Positions 1 to 13,618 of a DNA stretch of 64,000 nucleotides are shown here, piece by piece. Every line of letters begins with the position of its first letter. The first letter of the stretch is position 1. Source of the stretch: Saururus chinensis. Taxonomy: Eukaryota; Streptophyta; Magnoliopsida; Piperales; Saururaceae. The notes under the pieces are model-generated. The model was not told the DNA's origin. It was given only the letters and a program-made list of their open reading frames with translations, and did not search any database. The translations under genes and the position numbers were made by a program. Where the stretch lies: positions 20,764,501-20,828,500 of the forward strand of contig CP141146.1 of the NCBI GenBank assembly GCA_035235625.1, read 5' to 3'.

Positions 1-385
1 CTTCTCTGCTCCTGATGTTTTGGTGGGTTGATGATATGCCTCGAAGTGACATGTCACGCATGGCTTCAACCCAGTTGTACCTCCCCACAACTGTTAGGTC
101 ATATATGAAGTCACATAGAGATGGGAAGACGGATTTGTTGCTTTGTGTGAATAAAATGAGAACCCCCATGTGCACGATGGCCAATCGATCTAAGTCCCAG
201 TCAGAGACAACACAACTGTTGTTTGCCACTTCTATCAAAATTTCTTTAGTTAGATTCTTCTCCGGCCACTTCCCTACAAATAACCTTTTGAAAAATTGTC
301 TCTTGCCTTTGGCAGCCTTTCTATTGCCACTGCTTAACTTCAATGGGTTCCTTTTCACACTCAAACCTGTGATCAAGCGACTTCT
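1..385 (-). pseudogene. DUF1985-like fragment of a Ulp1-type MULE gene
   Basis: Read on the minus strand, an open frame enters near 385 and runs off the left edge. It contains ITGLSVKRNP, then a basic stretch, RLFVGKWPEKN, and further on SDWDLDRLAIVHMGVLI and GRYNWVEAM. That order (a 'TGL' segment, a 'LF.GK' segment, a hydrophobic helix around 'L..V..MGVLI', then a 'YxWxEAM' block where the family has 'YPWG') is the layout of the DUF1985 domain found before Ulp1 proteases in plant MULEs, and resembles the gene at 25.65 kb here. No start codon is visible and the left edge cuts it. A further exon may lie at about 600-680 on the same strand after an acceptor-like TTTTACAG. The family call is inference by eye. 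Confidence 0.5.
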
Positions 386-1139
386 TCCACCATAAGCAGT
401 AATATTTTGCTCCTAATGTTGAACACCTCTTGTGAGTTGTCCCATCACTCACCTATTAGAATGTCCAAGAGCAGCCTGAAGATAATTATTGGTTGCAATC
501 GTATACTAAGTAGAACCCAATCTCCTCCAAGATTGCCTTGTATGCCAGCCTTGATTCAAAAATGTCTTTTAATAGTCAAAGTTGAATAGGGAAGTTGTTC
601 TCCTCCTGTGAATAATCCTCTTCTTCTCTTCTGAAGTCTTCACTGATTCCACAATTTGTCTATATTTCTGCAGCTCTTCATCTGTAAAAGATGTAATACA
701 TATCTATATCAACAATGGGCCATGACAAAAATCAACGAGTTGTGTTGATTCACAATATGTAACTAATGTATAAATACACACTATATATATCATGTTATTG
801 GTTAAACGATATGATGTCTTCTCATATACGATAGCACAACAATTGAATGTCATTTGTGGCATATCATGTTATTGATAACACTTTAGGTATGCTACACATA
901 CACAATAAGATGACATCTCCATATCGTATATCGTATAATCTATAACACGACAACGTACTGAGTGAATGAAAGTACTAACTATTGTGTGTTCAATAACACA
1001 ATATATGAACACTCAAGTATACGAGCATACAATTTAGAGGTAGAGAAGGCCATTGCCACGTAAGTCAATGACTGGTTGATGCCGATCCGAGCCGGATTAA
1101 CCCCACCTAATTCTGGGTTTAGTGGATTTTTGTTTAAAA
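386..1139. other. No gene; AT-rich spacer
   Basis: No supported coding region. About 770-980 is AT-rich with repeated and inverted short words (CATATCATGTTATTG twice, CATATCGTATATCGTATAATC). A possible minus-strand exon of the neighbouring DUF1985 remnant lies at about 600-680. Confidence 0.4.
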
Positions 1140-1145
1140 ACTAGC

Positions 1146-1628
1146 GAATACGGAATATTGGCTTCTTCGACAAGGTAATATGGAAAAATCTCTTTTGTGA
1201 ATACATTGTAAGCTTCACCATAAATCAAGGATCACTTCTGGAGGTGGAAGCAGTCATGTGGTTAAAATATGTATTTTTCTCGTTTAGGGGCCTAAGTACT
1301 TCCATCTCATACATTTTTAAGGACTGTACATCGACTATGAACTTTATTATATTAATTGTGGCGTGTGATGATGGGAACCCCTTGCCGAATACAGAATATT
1401 GGCTTCTTCAACCAGGTAATATGGAAAAATCTCTTTTGTGAATACATTGTAACCTTCACCATAAATCAAGGATCACTTCTGGAGGTGGAAGCAGTCATGT
1501 GGTTAGAATATGTATTTTTCTCGTTTAGGGGCCTAAGTACTTCCATCTCGTACATTTTTTAAGGATTGTACATCAACTGTGGACTTTATTATATTAATTG
1601 TGGCGTGTGATGATGGGAACCCCTTGCA
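1146..1628. repeat. Two-copy tandem duplication, 241-bp unit
   Basis: The segment starting GAATACGGAATATTGGC at 1146 recurs as GAATACAGAATATTGGC at 1387, and a third partial start follows near 1628. The two units are nearly identical over about 240 bp, so the duplication is recent. The short open frames inside them are by-products of the duplication. Confidence 0.9.
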
Positions 1629-1639
1629 GAATCTCGAAA

Positions 1640-2800
1640 GCCCATTAACAAAATTGACGAAAAGGCCCTTATCAATTTTGTTTATTCAATTTTTATGGTT
1701 TGATAATTATTTACACTTATCTTGTTATTGTCCATAGCCCCCTTTCTATTGGGCTTTTATATGAGATGGTGATATGCACAAATTAAGTTCACACATCCGT
1801 TGGAATGACTTAGAAGTGGACAAAGCATTCTAAGTCAATTTGAATATGTGAATCATACAAAATGCTACTATAGGGTGTAGAGATTCACATAAATAATCAT
1901 TGTGTTGTCACCAAAATTTTAATTATGTGACAATTATTATCATCCGGCCCCACAAAGAGGTGGTAGCTTTAGTTACATGATTAGGATAGGGCGGAGGGTT
2001 ATATGTTGTAACATGGGTGTATCTCTGGGCCCAAAGGTCTAGGATTTTCCTGTTATGTATCACACTATAACCCACTAGCCTTATCATGAAACAAAATGTC
2101 TATTTTTGTCTATACATTTGATGCACTGAAATAATGTTAAATTAAATGCTTTCAAAACTTCAATTGTAATCCTATTTTGTGTTAATTCATTATTTACTTA
2201 GCTTATTTATATTTTAAATAGGTGAGTTGGACCTCTATTGTGTTTATATGTCCAAATGGGCTTCAAAAGAATCCAAGTGGAAGAGGAAGTGAAGTCAAAT
2301 TCAAGGAACATGAATGTGCTCTTAATGGTCTAATCATACATAAAATGGTCAAACACAACCATGTGCACCCATTAGATTTCAGACTTACATCTAGAGAAAC
2401 AAATTTAGGAAGGAGTTGATTTGGACATATTAACACATCCTTAGTATTTCTATCATATCTTTTTATAAAAATTTCAAATTCATATTATTATAGTAGAATT
2501 GGAAAGAAGTATTATGTAGATACAATCCCTATTTAAGGAAGAATTTCATAATTTTGAATATTTATGGGTCCAATTAGACATTCAATGGGACAACTAATCA
2601 ATCAACTCGAGGCAAACACATGGAGGATTTTTTAAATGGTTGTGATTGATACACATAAGGAAAGATAATGAGGCTAATTAGAAAACTATAAGAAAACTAA
2701 AGGATATTTATTTACTAAATAAATATTTAATTGATTTAGAATCTAATCATTGATAAAGAAGCAACCAATGAAGCAATCAATCAAGAAGCAATCAAATGAT
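1640..2800. other. No gene; AT-rich intergenic or decayed repeat
   Basis: No frame with recognisable protein content on either strand. It is AT-rich with runs of A and T and could be eroded retroelement sequence, but nothing firm can be named. Confidence 0.4.
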
Positions 2801-3580
2801 GTGATTAGACCTTCCCTTTTAAAAAAACCCCCTCTACTCCTATAAAAAAAGGGTGAACATGGGAAAGGCATTATCTCCCCCTTTTTGGAGCTCTCCTCAC
2901 TTATTTTTCTTCTCTTATTTTATAGCTTTTGTATTTAATTTTTATTGTAATATCTTGTTAAGACTTCTAGCTAAGGCTAGAAGTAATTTGGTACAATCTA
3001 ATGGAGTTTTATTCATTTTTTATCTATGCTTTCAAGTAAGTATTAGTTATTTAAAGTTATATTTATTTAATATTATTTTTCTTTTTTATCTTAATACGTA
3101 CGATGCTTGAAGGCTCTCCTTCTTGATCTTTTATGATTTTTATACATGAAACTCTTTAAGAAACAATTCTTTTAATCCTTCATCTTTCCAAAGTATTCCC
3201 ATTCTTTATTTTTTCTTTTAATGTTCATATCTTTCGGTTAGATTGAATCTTCATTCGATTTTAATCGAAATAACATGATACATAAAGAACATCACTAGAT
3301 GTTACAATGATCCTTAATGTCTTTATATTTTATATTATTAAATTTCATCTTAACACTTTCATTGCCTCGGTACTCTTCTACTCTCCCTCTAAATTTTCTT
3401 TATCCTTCAATTTTGTAATCATTATGATAGTCACACAAAGTCAATCCTTGTGGATTCGACCTTGCAAGACTACATCCATTTGTTCTCTTTCAAGTAATAT
3501 AACCCGAAGCTTTGACATAATTTAATTAATTAATAGTTTAGGTGTAACAACAGTTTTAATAATTTTGGTGCATATGCAAC
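2800..3580 (+). mobile_element. LTR-like relic with possible primer site (fossil)
   Basis: A TATA-like CTCCTATAAAAAAAGGG near 2838 is followed by a T-rich leader and then CCTTGTGGATTCGACC near 3447. That phrase is commonly seen near the 3' end of Ty3/gypsy LTRs of the Athila/Tat type. About 100 bp later TTTGGTGCATATGCAACC (about 3565) resembles a decayed primer site plus leader of that group. No matching partner LTR was found in the window, so this is a weak call of an old, broken fragment. Confidence 0.3.
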
Positions 3581-3689
3581 CTTTGCCCAAAGGGAGGTTC
3601 AAAATTTTTACTAGTTGATTTAGCATTCTTGCCCTATTAATTGTATGCATGTATTTGTCTTTTATTGCAGCTAATCCATCTTTTATTTA

Positions 3690-6600
3690 TGACCCTAATC
3701 AACACCTTCGATTATTGTTTGGGGACAATTTTTCCGACTAGAAGGAAAAAATACTTTTTTATTAGGGTGCATGGACTTGGATTTGGCATTTCGTATGGAT
3801 GTACCCACCACCCTTATGGATAAAAGTATGCCAAGTGAGGCAACATTATTTAAAAAGTAAGAGCAGTTTAACTACTTAAGTATGATGCTCATGAAGTCTG
3901 TTATAAATAAAAGCATTAAGGGATCCATCCCAAAATGTGTTATAGTGACAATACTTTTGAAAGTTATTGAAGCTCAATTCAAGACCTCTGACAAAGCCAT
4001 AGCTAGAATCTTAATGTCCAACTTGTCATACATGAGGCTAACAAATGATAAAGGGGTGCAATAGCATATCATGTATATGCATGATATAGCTAATCAGTTA
4101 AATAACATGAAAATTAAGATAGATGACACCTTTTTGGTCCACTTTATAGTAAACTCCCTTCCTGCACAATATGGGTTATTCAAGATTTCTTACAACACAC
4201 ATAACACTCAATGGTCAGCTAATGACCTTCTGAGTATGTGTGTTTAGGAAGAAACGAGACTTAAGCAAGAGAAGTTAGAAAGTACCCATCTCGTTCCTCA
4301 AAAGTGTCAAAAAAAGGGAAATCATGGTGCTCAAAAGAATAAGGCTGGTAAAGGTGTGCCAATTAAGTCTACTAGCATCACTAAGGAAACCAAATGTTTT
4401 TTCTATAAGAAGAAAGGACACATTAAGAAAGAATACCCTAAATATCAAAAGTGGTATGTTAAAGAAGGAGGAAAATTCATGATTTTTGTGTGTTATGAAT
4501 TTGATTTTCATGATTCTCATAATCAAAACACATGGTGGATTGATTCTAGTTCTACAATTCATGTTTCTACTATCATGCATGGGTTTCACAAACTAATGAA
4601 TCCAAATGATGGGGAGCACAACATCTATTCAGGCAATAAGATTTGTTCAAAGGTTGAAGGTGTGGGAACATACTGACTTGTTCTTCATATGGGATACACT
4701 TTAGATTTAGATAGAAATTTTAATATTCCATGTTTTTCAAAGAATTTAGTTTCTTGATAGATGGGCAATTTTCTCTATTCCCATGTTTCCTTTGAACAAT
4801 CTATGATATCTATGCAAGGTAGTGTTATTAAAAAAGATTTCTCTATGTTATGGCACAGGCGGTTAGGGCATATCTCCATTTACCGCTTAAAGAGATTAGT
4901 AAGAGAAGTAATCTTAAAAACACTAGATTTTCTTGATTTTGAGACATGTATAGACTGCATAAAGGGAAAGTAGACTAACAAGTCTTCTAAGGGTGCTAAG
5001 AGGCATGATGAGAAATTATGTATCAACACACTGATATTTGTAGATCGTTTAGTACACCCTATTTAAATGGTCAAAGGTATTTAATTACCTTTATAGATGA
5101 TTATACCCGATACATGTATCTTTATCTCTTGAATGAAAATGCTGAATCATTTGATGCTTTAAAGATTGATAAGATAGATGTAGAAAAATCATTTGGTTAG
5201 ATAGGGGAGGGGAATACTATACCAGGTACACAAGGAGTGTACAAAAACTTGGTCCATTGGCACAATTCTCGAAGGAAAATAGTATTGTTGCACAATACAT
5301 AGTATTGGGCACACCACAATAGAATGGTGTGACCAAAAGAAGGAACCACACTTTGATGTACATTTTAATCGAGTTCCATATAAAGTTGTTCTTAAAACAC
5401 CCTTTGATCTATGGAATTGATAGAAACCAAGTTTAGATTATGTACACATTTGGGGTTGTCCTGTTGAGGTTAGGGTGTACAAACCACTTGAGAAGAAAAA
5501 TGGCCCTAGGACTGTCAATGGTTTTTTCATTGGCTATGTAGAAAGGCCTAAGGGTTATAGGTTTTATTGTCCCTCACACACCCCTACAATGGTCGAAGCT
5601 CTAAATGCACTTTTTCTTTAGAATGGCAACTTCAGTGGGAGTATTTACCCAAAACATATTGTGTTTGATGGAGTGTGGGTTTTAGTTCTTATCTCCACAT
5701 TGAGTGGAGGATCACATGTTGCATCAACTAAAGTGATTCCAAAGCAGCCTATCATTCCACCATCATCCCCTTAGGAATAAGTTGTTGAAGCACCTATTGT
5801 ATAGATACCTCCACCTTTGGATGAAATAGGACTTCAACAATCCTCAAGAATAAGGAAATATGTAGTCCCTTCTAACTACATTGTATACCTATAGGAGTCT
5901 GACAAAAATGTTGGACTCATTCAAGATCATGTTACATTTCCACGGGCCATGAATGGAGATAACTCCAACAAGTGGTACAATGTCATGAAGTCTATGGCTG
6001 ATAATCAAGTATGGGATCTCATAGAGTTACCACCATGTGACAGAAATCTTGGCTGCAAATTGGTCTATAAGACTAAATTAGATCCATCTAGTAACATTAG
6101 TAGAAATAAGGCTCAACTTGTTGCCAATAGTTTTCTTCGGAAGGATGGTGTCAACTACAATTAAACTAGTTTCTACGAAGGATTCATTAAAAGTTATTTT
6201 GGCCCTTGTAGCTCATTATGACCTAGAGTTACATCAAATGGATATGAAGATGACATTCTTCAATGAGGATCTTGTAGAGAAAATGTACATGAATCATTCT
6301 GAAGGTTTCACTTCAAATAAAGGAAGTTATTTAGTTTGTAAACTAAAGAAGTCAATATACGGACTCAAACAAGCCTCTCGATAGTGGTTTTTGAAGGTCA
6401 ACGATATTATTACTTCATTTGGTTTTATGGAGAAATTATCTTATCAATGTATATACCTTAAAGTTAGTGGGAGTCGTTACACATTTTTGGTCTTATATAT
6501 TGATGACAATCTACTTGTAAGTAGTGACATAGGGATGTTGCACGAGTCTAAGCAGTTTGTTTCTTAGAACTTTGACATGAAAGATACAAGAGAGGCATCC

Positions 6601-8285
6601 TGTGTCATAGGGATTGAGATCTATTATGATTGATCTAGAAGAATCGTTAGCTTGTCTCAACAGGCCTATATCAATAAAGTTTTGAAGAGGTTTAACATGG
6701 AAATTCGCCCATCTAGTCTTGCTCCTATGGTGAAGGGTAACAAATTTGGCTTGTTCCAGTGTTTGAAGAATTCTTTAAAGGTTGAAAGAATGATGGAAAT
6801 TCCATATGCATCGGTTGTTGGTAGTATAATGTACTTAGTGGTCTGCACAAGACCAGACATTGCCTTTTTCAGTGGAATGTTTGGTAGATATTAGAAAAAT
6901 ATAGGGTTGGAACATTGGAGAGCTGCAAAGAAGGTTATGAGGTATCTACAAGGAACGAAGGATTACATGCTTACATATAGACATTCTGATCATTTGGACC
7001 TCATTGGGAAGATGTAGACTTTGTTGGTTGTGTTGACTCGAAAATGTCGACATCATGCTACATTTTCCTTCTGGAAAGCGGTGATTTCTCTCGGAAAAGT
7101 ATCAAGAAAACCCTTACAACTTCGTGGATTATGGAGGAAGAGATTGTTGCTTGTTATGAGGGCACATCACATGCTACTTAGTCGATAAACTTTATCACAT
7201 GGCTTACCATTATTGATTCAATTTCTAGGCCGTAAAAGATGTTTTGTGATAGTAGTGTTGCTATATTTTTCACGAAGAACAACAAGAGTGGTAGTCAAAG
7301 TAAGCACATCAACATCAAGTATCTTGTTGCTCAAGATCATATTAAAGAAGGGACAATTGTTATTGAGCATATAGCTACTAAGCTAATGGTTTTTTATCCA
7401 ATGACTAAGGCATACCACCTTCTATGTACAAGAGTCATGTGGATCGTATAGGTCTTATTAGTTTAGCATACATACATTTGGACTTTTTCATTTAACATAG
7501 CATTTATATTTGAATTTTTCGTGATGTCTCATTTTTTGTGCACTTAATATGAGACAATGAGTGGGATAATGTATTAACTCATATTTATATATTTTTGCCA
7601 CATATAGCACTCAAACACAGTTGATTAGTTGCATTGTGATACTTGAAAAGGAACGTTCTCATATGAGGTTATAACCCAGATTCCTGCAATTATAAAATTT
7701 TGTAAGAGTATGAAGTTACCATATGCAGTTCAAAGGGTATTGTTTTCTCCAAAACAGTATGCACATACAAAGGTTATTTCAAATTTTTTCATTACCCACT
7801 TGGTCATTTTTTTAAAAAATATTTTTCTCAAGTTTAGTTTAATTAAGCCAAGTGGGAGATTTTATTTCTATGGCTCAATTGACAAGTTGTGCCAAATAGG
7901 AGAATGTTGGACTTGTTTTTCAATTAAAATAGCAGGTGGCCCAGTTGTCTCTATTGACACATGTTTTGGGCTTTCAAAACTATCTTGGGTAATGGGCCTG
8001 ATTCATGATACCTTTTAAGTTGTGGTTTTAGATAGTCAGGATTTTAGGGTTCTTAATGGTGTCCTAGTTTAGCTATAAATATACCATTAGCCATCCTAAT
8101 ACGGTTCCTTAAGTGATAATTAATCTCAGTCAAGTTATAAACTAGAATACATTATGAGGATTTGTAGAAGATTAGAAAACGAAAAGCTTCATTAAGGGGA
8201 AAAACCTTTGTTCAAGCTCTAATGGCTACATGTAAGCCTAATCCCTTTGTATTTTATTCTATCAAATAAGGCTAGGTTGTATGTA
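3690..8285 (+). mobile_element. Broken Ty1/copia retrotransposon (fossil)
   Basis: Parts in copia order on the plus strand: gag-like sequence from about 3.69 kb with a zinc-knuckle-like block near 4.39 kb; a protease-like segment near 4.53 kb (WWIDSSSTIH); a GAG-pre-integrase-like block near 4.85 kb (LWHRRLGHIS); integrase near 5.0-5.5 kb; reverse transcriptase near 5.95-6.9 kb (a 'YIDD' box near 6.5 kb); an RNase H-like region to about 7.45 kb; then a 3' LTR from 7905. The integrase-before-RT order marks Ty1/copia. The coding region is heavily broken (on the order of ten or more lesions) and no 5' LTR is recognisable, so the element is old and truncated. Confidence 0.85.
7905..8285 (+). repeat. 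3' LTR of the copia element
   Basis: Begins TGTTGGACTTG directly after a purine-rich AAATAGGAGAA tract. The same sequence family recurs at 40036-40430, including the internal words ACATGTTTTGGGCTTTCAAAACTA and AAGCCTAATCC. A TATA-like GCTATAAATATACC lies inside. The right border is uncertain. Confidence 0.65.
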
Positions 8286-8862
8286 GTATTGGGGTGGGGA
8301 AAAGAGTCTCTCCCCTTTTGCATGCAAAGGACAAGACTAAGCGTAAATTATGCCTACATGCTTTCAACTTAGCTAAAATTAGTTATAGATATAGATCTTT
8401 TCACCAATTATAATTTTTACTTTGCATTTTTTATTTTATCAAAATTAGATATAGACTATTTTACCTTTCAAAAACCACACTTATACTCTCACTTTTTTTG
8501 AAGATGAAAATACTCATTTAATTCATAACCATTCTCCCTTACGTTGCTACCTCTGATAAGTCGGGAAGGAGGCTAAGAGAAACAAAGTCTTGCAAGAGGA
8601 AGTTGATAGGAGAGTTGACATCGGTGAGGCAAACCCATGACAATCCTAAAATTAAGGGTGGAAAAAGGAGTTATGAATGTTCTAATATTTTTGTCTTTGG
8701 AAAAAGCCATAAGGTGTATACATAGATTAAGAAAAGTCGTATTTGCATATTTAGTTTTCAAAAAAGGTTAAGAGATATAAATATATTGATGTAAAGGTAA
8801 ATGAGAAAATATGTTTATGTGTAACTTTGACAAAGAATAGGGGTATATTTGTAATTTAATCT
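8286..8862. other. No gene; spacer between copia relics
   Basis: AT-rich sequence with no coding signal on either strand. It may include degenerate retroelement sequence. Confidence 0.35.
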
Positions 8863-10070
8863 TGTTGGACTTAGATATGGGTTTGGCCCATATTGGTCCA
8901 CATGTGAAATCCGATTTGGGTGATTTAGTACCCACGGCCTATCAACCTTTTTCATGTACATTTGATGGGCATAAGTCGCATGCAAACACGCATATGAGTA
9001 TTAGGTATATTGTAGGCGTGCATACATGCATACACCTTGTGGTCCCCTGTGCATGACCTACAGTGGGACCCACATGAACTCTCTAGGGGTCAGCCCACCA
9101 TGGGCTTGGCCATGAGGGGTGAGCTAGGACTCGATATGCTTTTAGTTTTGAGCATATATCCTTGATCAAGACACTACTAAGAAGCTCATGTTGAAGAATC
9201 CTATTTTTTTCCTACTCACCCCTTGTTGGCCATGGCTAAGGTTTCCAAATTTTCATCTCTACGAGCCTATTCCAAAATTTGGTTGAAATGGATTACTCAT
9301 ATTGATTATAGGTATGTCTCCATAATTTTTATGCTATTTGACCTCAAGAATCATGTTTGACATTGTGACAAACTGAGTCCAATATGTACTTGATCAATAA
9401 GTCAACATTTAGATCAATATGAAGGTTGGCAATAACCTGATCGATCTAGCGCTTGACATAGTGATGAATCGAGGGTACTCTAGTGACCCAATTGATCTAT
9501 GCACCTTGGCAATTGATAATTTATACTATTGTCTTTCTTATTTTATGTTGAGATGTGCACTTTTGTCCATGAGTCTATCCCATTTATTTATGATATATTT
9601 GAGTAATTGATGCATGTGAACAATTGTTTTTATGTGAATTTTGGTGAATCCCCAACCTAAGGGTATTTTAGTAAATTCACTATTGTGTACACATACTAAA
9701 GACTATACAAAGATATATCTACAACACTCTTGATTGGATTACTTTTTATCTTTTTATGGCAAGACAAGGGGTGATAGGCTAGTTGTGGGCCCACCCAATT
9801 GGTGCGTCCCACAGCTTGTGCACCTTTTGGGAGTAATGCCCCTTTAGTAGTAAGAGGGAAAATGTCTTATTTTCATTATTAAACAGAAACTTCTTCTTCA
9901 TCATCTCCTTTCTTCTCTCTTTGTCACTTTCTCTACAAAGAAGCTAGATATTGTTTGTTTTTCACATCGAAACATAACATTGGTATCAAAACCTCGTCAT
10001 AATGCATTAGGTTCTACTAGATGGCTTAGCGGATCACTAGATTGTTCTTAAGGCTAATACTTTAACCAGT
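8863..10070 (+). mobile_element. Second copia-type LTR with primer-binding site (fossil)
   Basis: TGTTGGACTTAG at 8863 starts an LTR-like block that ends ...ATAACA at 9979. One base later comes TGGTATCAAAACC (9981-9993), a slightly changed tRNA-iMet primer site (the usual form is TGGTATCAGAGCC). That gives an LTR of about 1117 bp with TG..CA ends, followed by a short piece of leader. No gag or pol follows, so only the left end of an element survives. The pyrimidine-rich stretch just before the primer site (about 9890-9950) fits an LTR R-U5 region. Confidence 0.6.
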
Positions 10071-11272
10071 AAGCAATTAAGAGTTCTATCTCTATGCATA
10101 TTTTTTATTAAACACCAAAATATGCGAAGCACACAAGTAAACGCAACAATTTTTTCGTGAAAAACCCAAACTAGGGCAAAAATCATGACAATCATTTAAC
10201 GAATAAATCAATGCACTAACAAGTACGACATTACATCATCACAAGAAAACCACCAACCCTTATTGAGACTTTAACCCAAATTTCCTTTGTTTAGATATCT
10301 CCAATCTCTATTTGTTACTAGCCTTCAAGTCTTCTCCTCAAGCCTTGAAACTTTTTTTCTACTTGTTTTATCATTTTCTCCTTCTAGCCTCTTCAAACAA
10401 ACTCCTCTTCTTTACGACTTTAGCCTTGAGTTCTTCAATGCTCCATTGTAGTTTGATGCAACTCCTATTTGGTTTATGTGTATGAAAGACTTCTTCTTCA
10501 ATTGTGTGTCACTCAAGGAATCACCATTAACATGAACTTTAAAGCACAATGATGATCGCTTGTGGTAAACTAAGGACAAATTACTTCTCCTCTTTCATCT
10601 CTCAATTTATAGGTGTTCCTCTCTTCAATTTTGTATTTACCTAGCCCTTGTATAGCCATTAAGTAAGTTTATGACTTATACTTTAATTACGAATGAATTC
10701 TTTTCCATAATGTCTTAAACTAGGTAAGTAACATAGACCGTGATCAATTGTTCACTATTCTAATTAGGGTATGACTCTTCAAGCTATCGATCTTTCATGA
10801 GAGAAATCCATCGATAAACTCTTAATCTAATTTTCCATATTCCTATTCAGGTGTCGATTGATCTATTGACTCTAATACATTTTGTTGCGATAGATTGATG
10901 CATAGTAATTTTTCCCAGTTTACCCTAGTTCAATCTAAAACTTCACGATTCGCTTAATTCACTAATTTTAATATATTCTAAGTGAATTGTGCATGTAAGT
11001 GTGTGCAAATAAATCTTTTACCATTGACACTCAACTTAGTCTTTAAACTTGATCGATAAGAACATGTCTACTTATTTTTTTAAGTTAAATCAATTTCAAA
11101 TCTAACTCGACCACAACTAAATCTTGTTAGATCCCTAAGACTAAAATAAACATGAAGTTTAGATATTATTTTGATCATCAAAATTAACCAATTTTTAATA
11201 CATGTCTCATATTTTCTTTCTGCTTGCACCACCGTGCAGGAAGTGGTGTGTCGCGCCAGGATTGAGGAGGAG
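10071..11272. other. No gene; retroelement-like non-coding sequence
   Basis: No coding signal. The stretch near 10.11-10.2 kb (GCGAAGCACACAAG ... CGTGAAAAACCC) resembles the LTR end of another copia-type family, but I cannot define its borders. The rest is AT-rich. Confidence 0.35.
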
Positions 11273-11710
11273 AAGCTCAGTAGGGGTGTAAATAGCGTCC
11301 ACTGGTCTGGTGTCCATCTACGTCTGCATCCCTCCACACTAAAAGGGACAATATTGTTTTTCATCTATCCATGTTGCAGACAGACACAGACAAGGGTTGG
11401 TCGTGTGTGCAGTCGTTTGTGTTCACCAACTATGTATTTTTTTATTTTATTTTTCTTGATGCTAAATTACTAGCCTACGTCACATAGTTAACCTTCATAA
11501 AAAGATTGTAAAAAATACATATTATACTCTCACATGTCTTCTATATCATTATTATTTATTTACTAGATTAGACTATCCCAATATTATAGTTAATTTTTTA
11601 TTAAACACCCTTAATAAGAGAACAAAGTGGTGTATGTTAAACTTCCACCTACTGTTTGGCTATGTCTGTCCGTGTCCGTCATGGACATATGTGGTTAGAC
11701 AAGCACATGG

Positions 11711-13618
11711 TGTAACGACCCGACTCGAGCCGGGCCCACAAAATCATTGATAGGAAATTGAAATTTTCCTTAAGCCAGGAATCATCATCTGAGTGCGAGA
11801 GGTACAACGTTCGCCTACGCACTACGGAGCTTAAGGCTTCCTTGTACGTAGACTTAGGTTGTAATGACCATTTACACACAACGAAGCTTCATAGTTCGTC
11901 ACATGTAAAACAAAATAAAACATATTATTTATAATGATTTGGATCGGGCCAACGTTGCATTGCCGTTGGTTGCCTACGTACGTATTGGATATTATTCCAA
12001 TACGATCGGATCCGAACGTAGTTCTGCCTAATGGCTACTACATACAACAAGCATCACAAAAATCGTATAACATACGTATCTCCGAATATTTAATCGGAAG
12101 TATACAAAAACTCGTTATAAATCGGAGTCAAGCGGAAGTTAACGAAATCGTACATCTCGCTCTACCACAGAGCGGGATCGAAAATAACATACATATCTCG
12201 CTCCATTACTGAATCGAGACTGAGCACATCAACCAGCTCGCTCTATCACTGAGCCGAGACCGGACACACACACACACACACGTCTTGCTCTACCCTAGAG
12301 CAAGACATCACACTTCATAACATATAAGCGTACATCATAGCATATAAGCTCACATCATGGCATAGCACACATCATGGCATATAAACACGTATCATGGCAT
12401 AACACACATCATCGTTCTATAATTAAAACAGAAGATTAGAAAAGCTTACTGCCCACATGTCTCGTAGGGTAGTGTTATGCGGAGTTGCTCATATGAGCAT
12501 CCTCCCCTTCAGATCCGAAGATATTGGACAGAGCTTCCTCTAGCCTCCATACGTTCTTCATCTTGTGTCGAAAGATTACGTATAACGTCTTCCTTGCCGG
12601 AGACTCTTCTCGTTTTCTATGCCGTGAGCGGCGGACAGAACCTCCCATACTCTGGATTACTTCTCTTGATGTAGTCCAACAACTTCAGACAGAACCCCGT
12701 CTTGCTTCGGGCCCATATTTCTCGTTCGGTGCTCGAGGATAACGGGCGGAACCTCTCCTTGTCTTGAGGCATTTCTTCCTTATACGGTTGCTGAATCAAA
12801 GAACGGACCTCTCCATCGCGTAGAACATACTCGATTTAGTCAAGAACGCCTCTTGGATGGACTAAATCGGAGTTAGGATACTTAAGAACGAGGAGAAAGA
12901 AGTTGGTCGACGCTCGAGGATATCGGGCAGAACCTCTCCTTGTCTTGAGGCATTTCTTCTTTATAAGGTCTCCGAATCGAAGAAAGGACCACTCCATCGT
13001 GTAGAGCACGCTCGATTTAGTAGGAAACGGGTCTTGAACGGCCTTAATCGGCCTCAGAACGGTCAGAAACGGGGGAGGAGAAGAACTGGTTCGAAAAGAG
13101 GAGAAATGGGGGTATTTATAACCCCCGAGCCGCGCCGAAACCGCGGCTGCGCCGCTGGTTTCGGGCGGCGGCGCCCGCGGTAATGCGGGCGCGTGTCATG
13201 CCGCGCCAACTCGTGCTGCGGCGCGCGCCAGTCGCACGCCGCGCGCCGGCTCACCCATTTCTTTTTATTTATTTTATTTTTAAGCCTTCAAACGCGCGTA
13301 TCTTCATACCCCAAATTCGGATTCGCGCGTTCTAGGTACCGTTGGACTCGTATCGACGAGCCCTTCAATACAAATACACTTAAGTAATAAAATCACACTA
13401 TTTCTACATGGGTCCTGCCTAATGTCTACGTTTCCCGAGGTCGTCACTTCCGGTCCCGACCTCCGTTTCGCACATTCTTCGAATCGTTACGCTCATTATG
13501 CCAAGCTCTACCTAGCTACAGGTATTTTATCTAATGAAACCTCTTAACATTAATCTCAAATTACCGAATTACCCTTAACCCTCCTGGGTTAAGCGTAATC
13601 GAAAGATGGGTCGTTACA
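11711..13618 (-). repeat. LTR (left-hand copy, 3' LTR of the element)
   Basis: 1908 bp, starts TGTAACGACCCGACTCGAG and ends GGGTCGTTACA. It contains short CATAGCACACATCATGGCATATAA-type iterations (about 12.31-12.41 kb), a (CA)n run near 12.26 kb, and a GC-rich block at 13.12-13.25 kb. The 60-90 codon frames inside are shared with the other LTR and are not supported as genes. Confidence 0.9.

Noticed and set aside
11934-12799. Frames of 60-92 codons shared by both LTRs of the LARD
   Set aside because: They are shared because the LTRs are recent copies of each other; no family resemblance.
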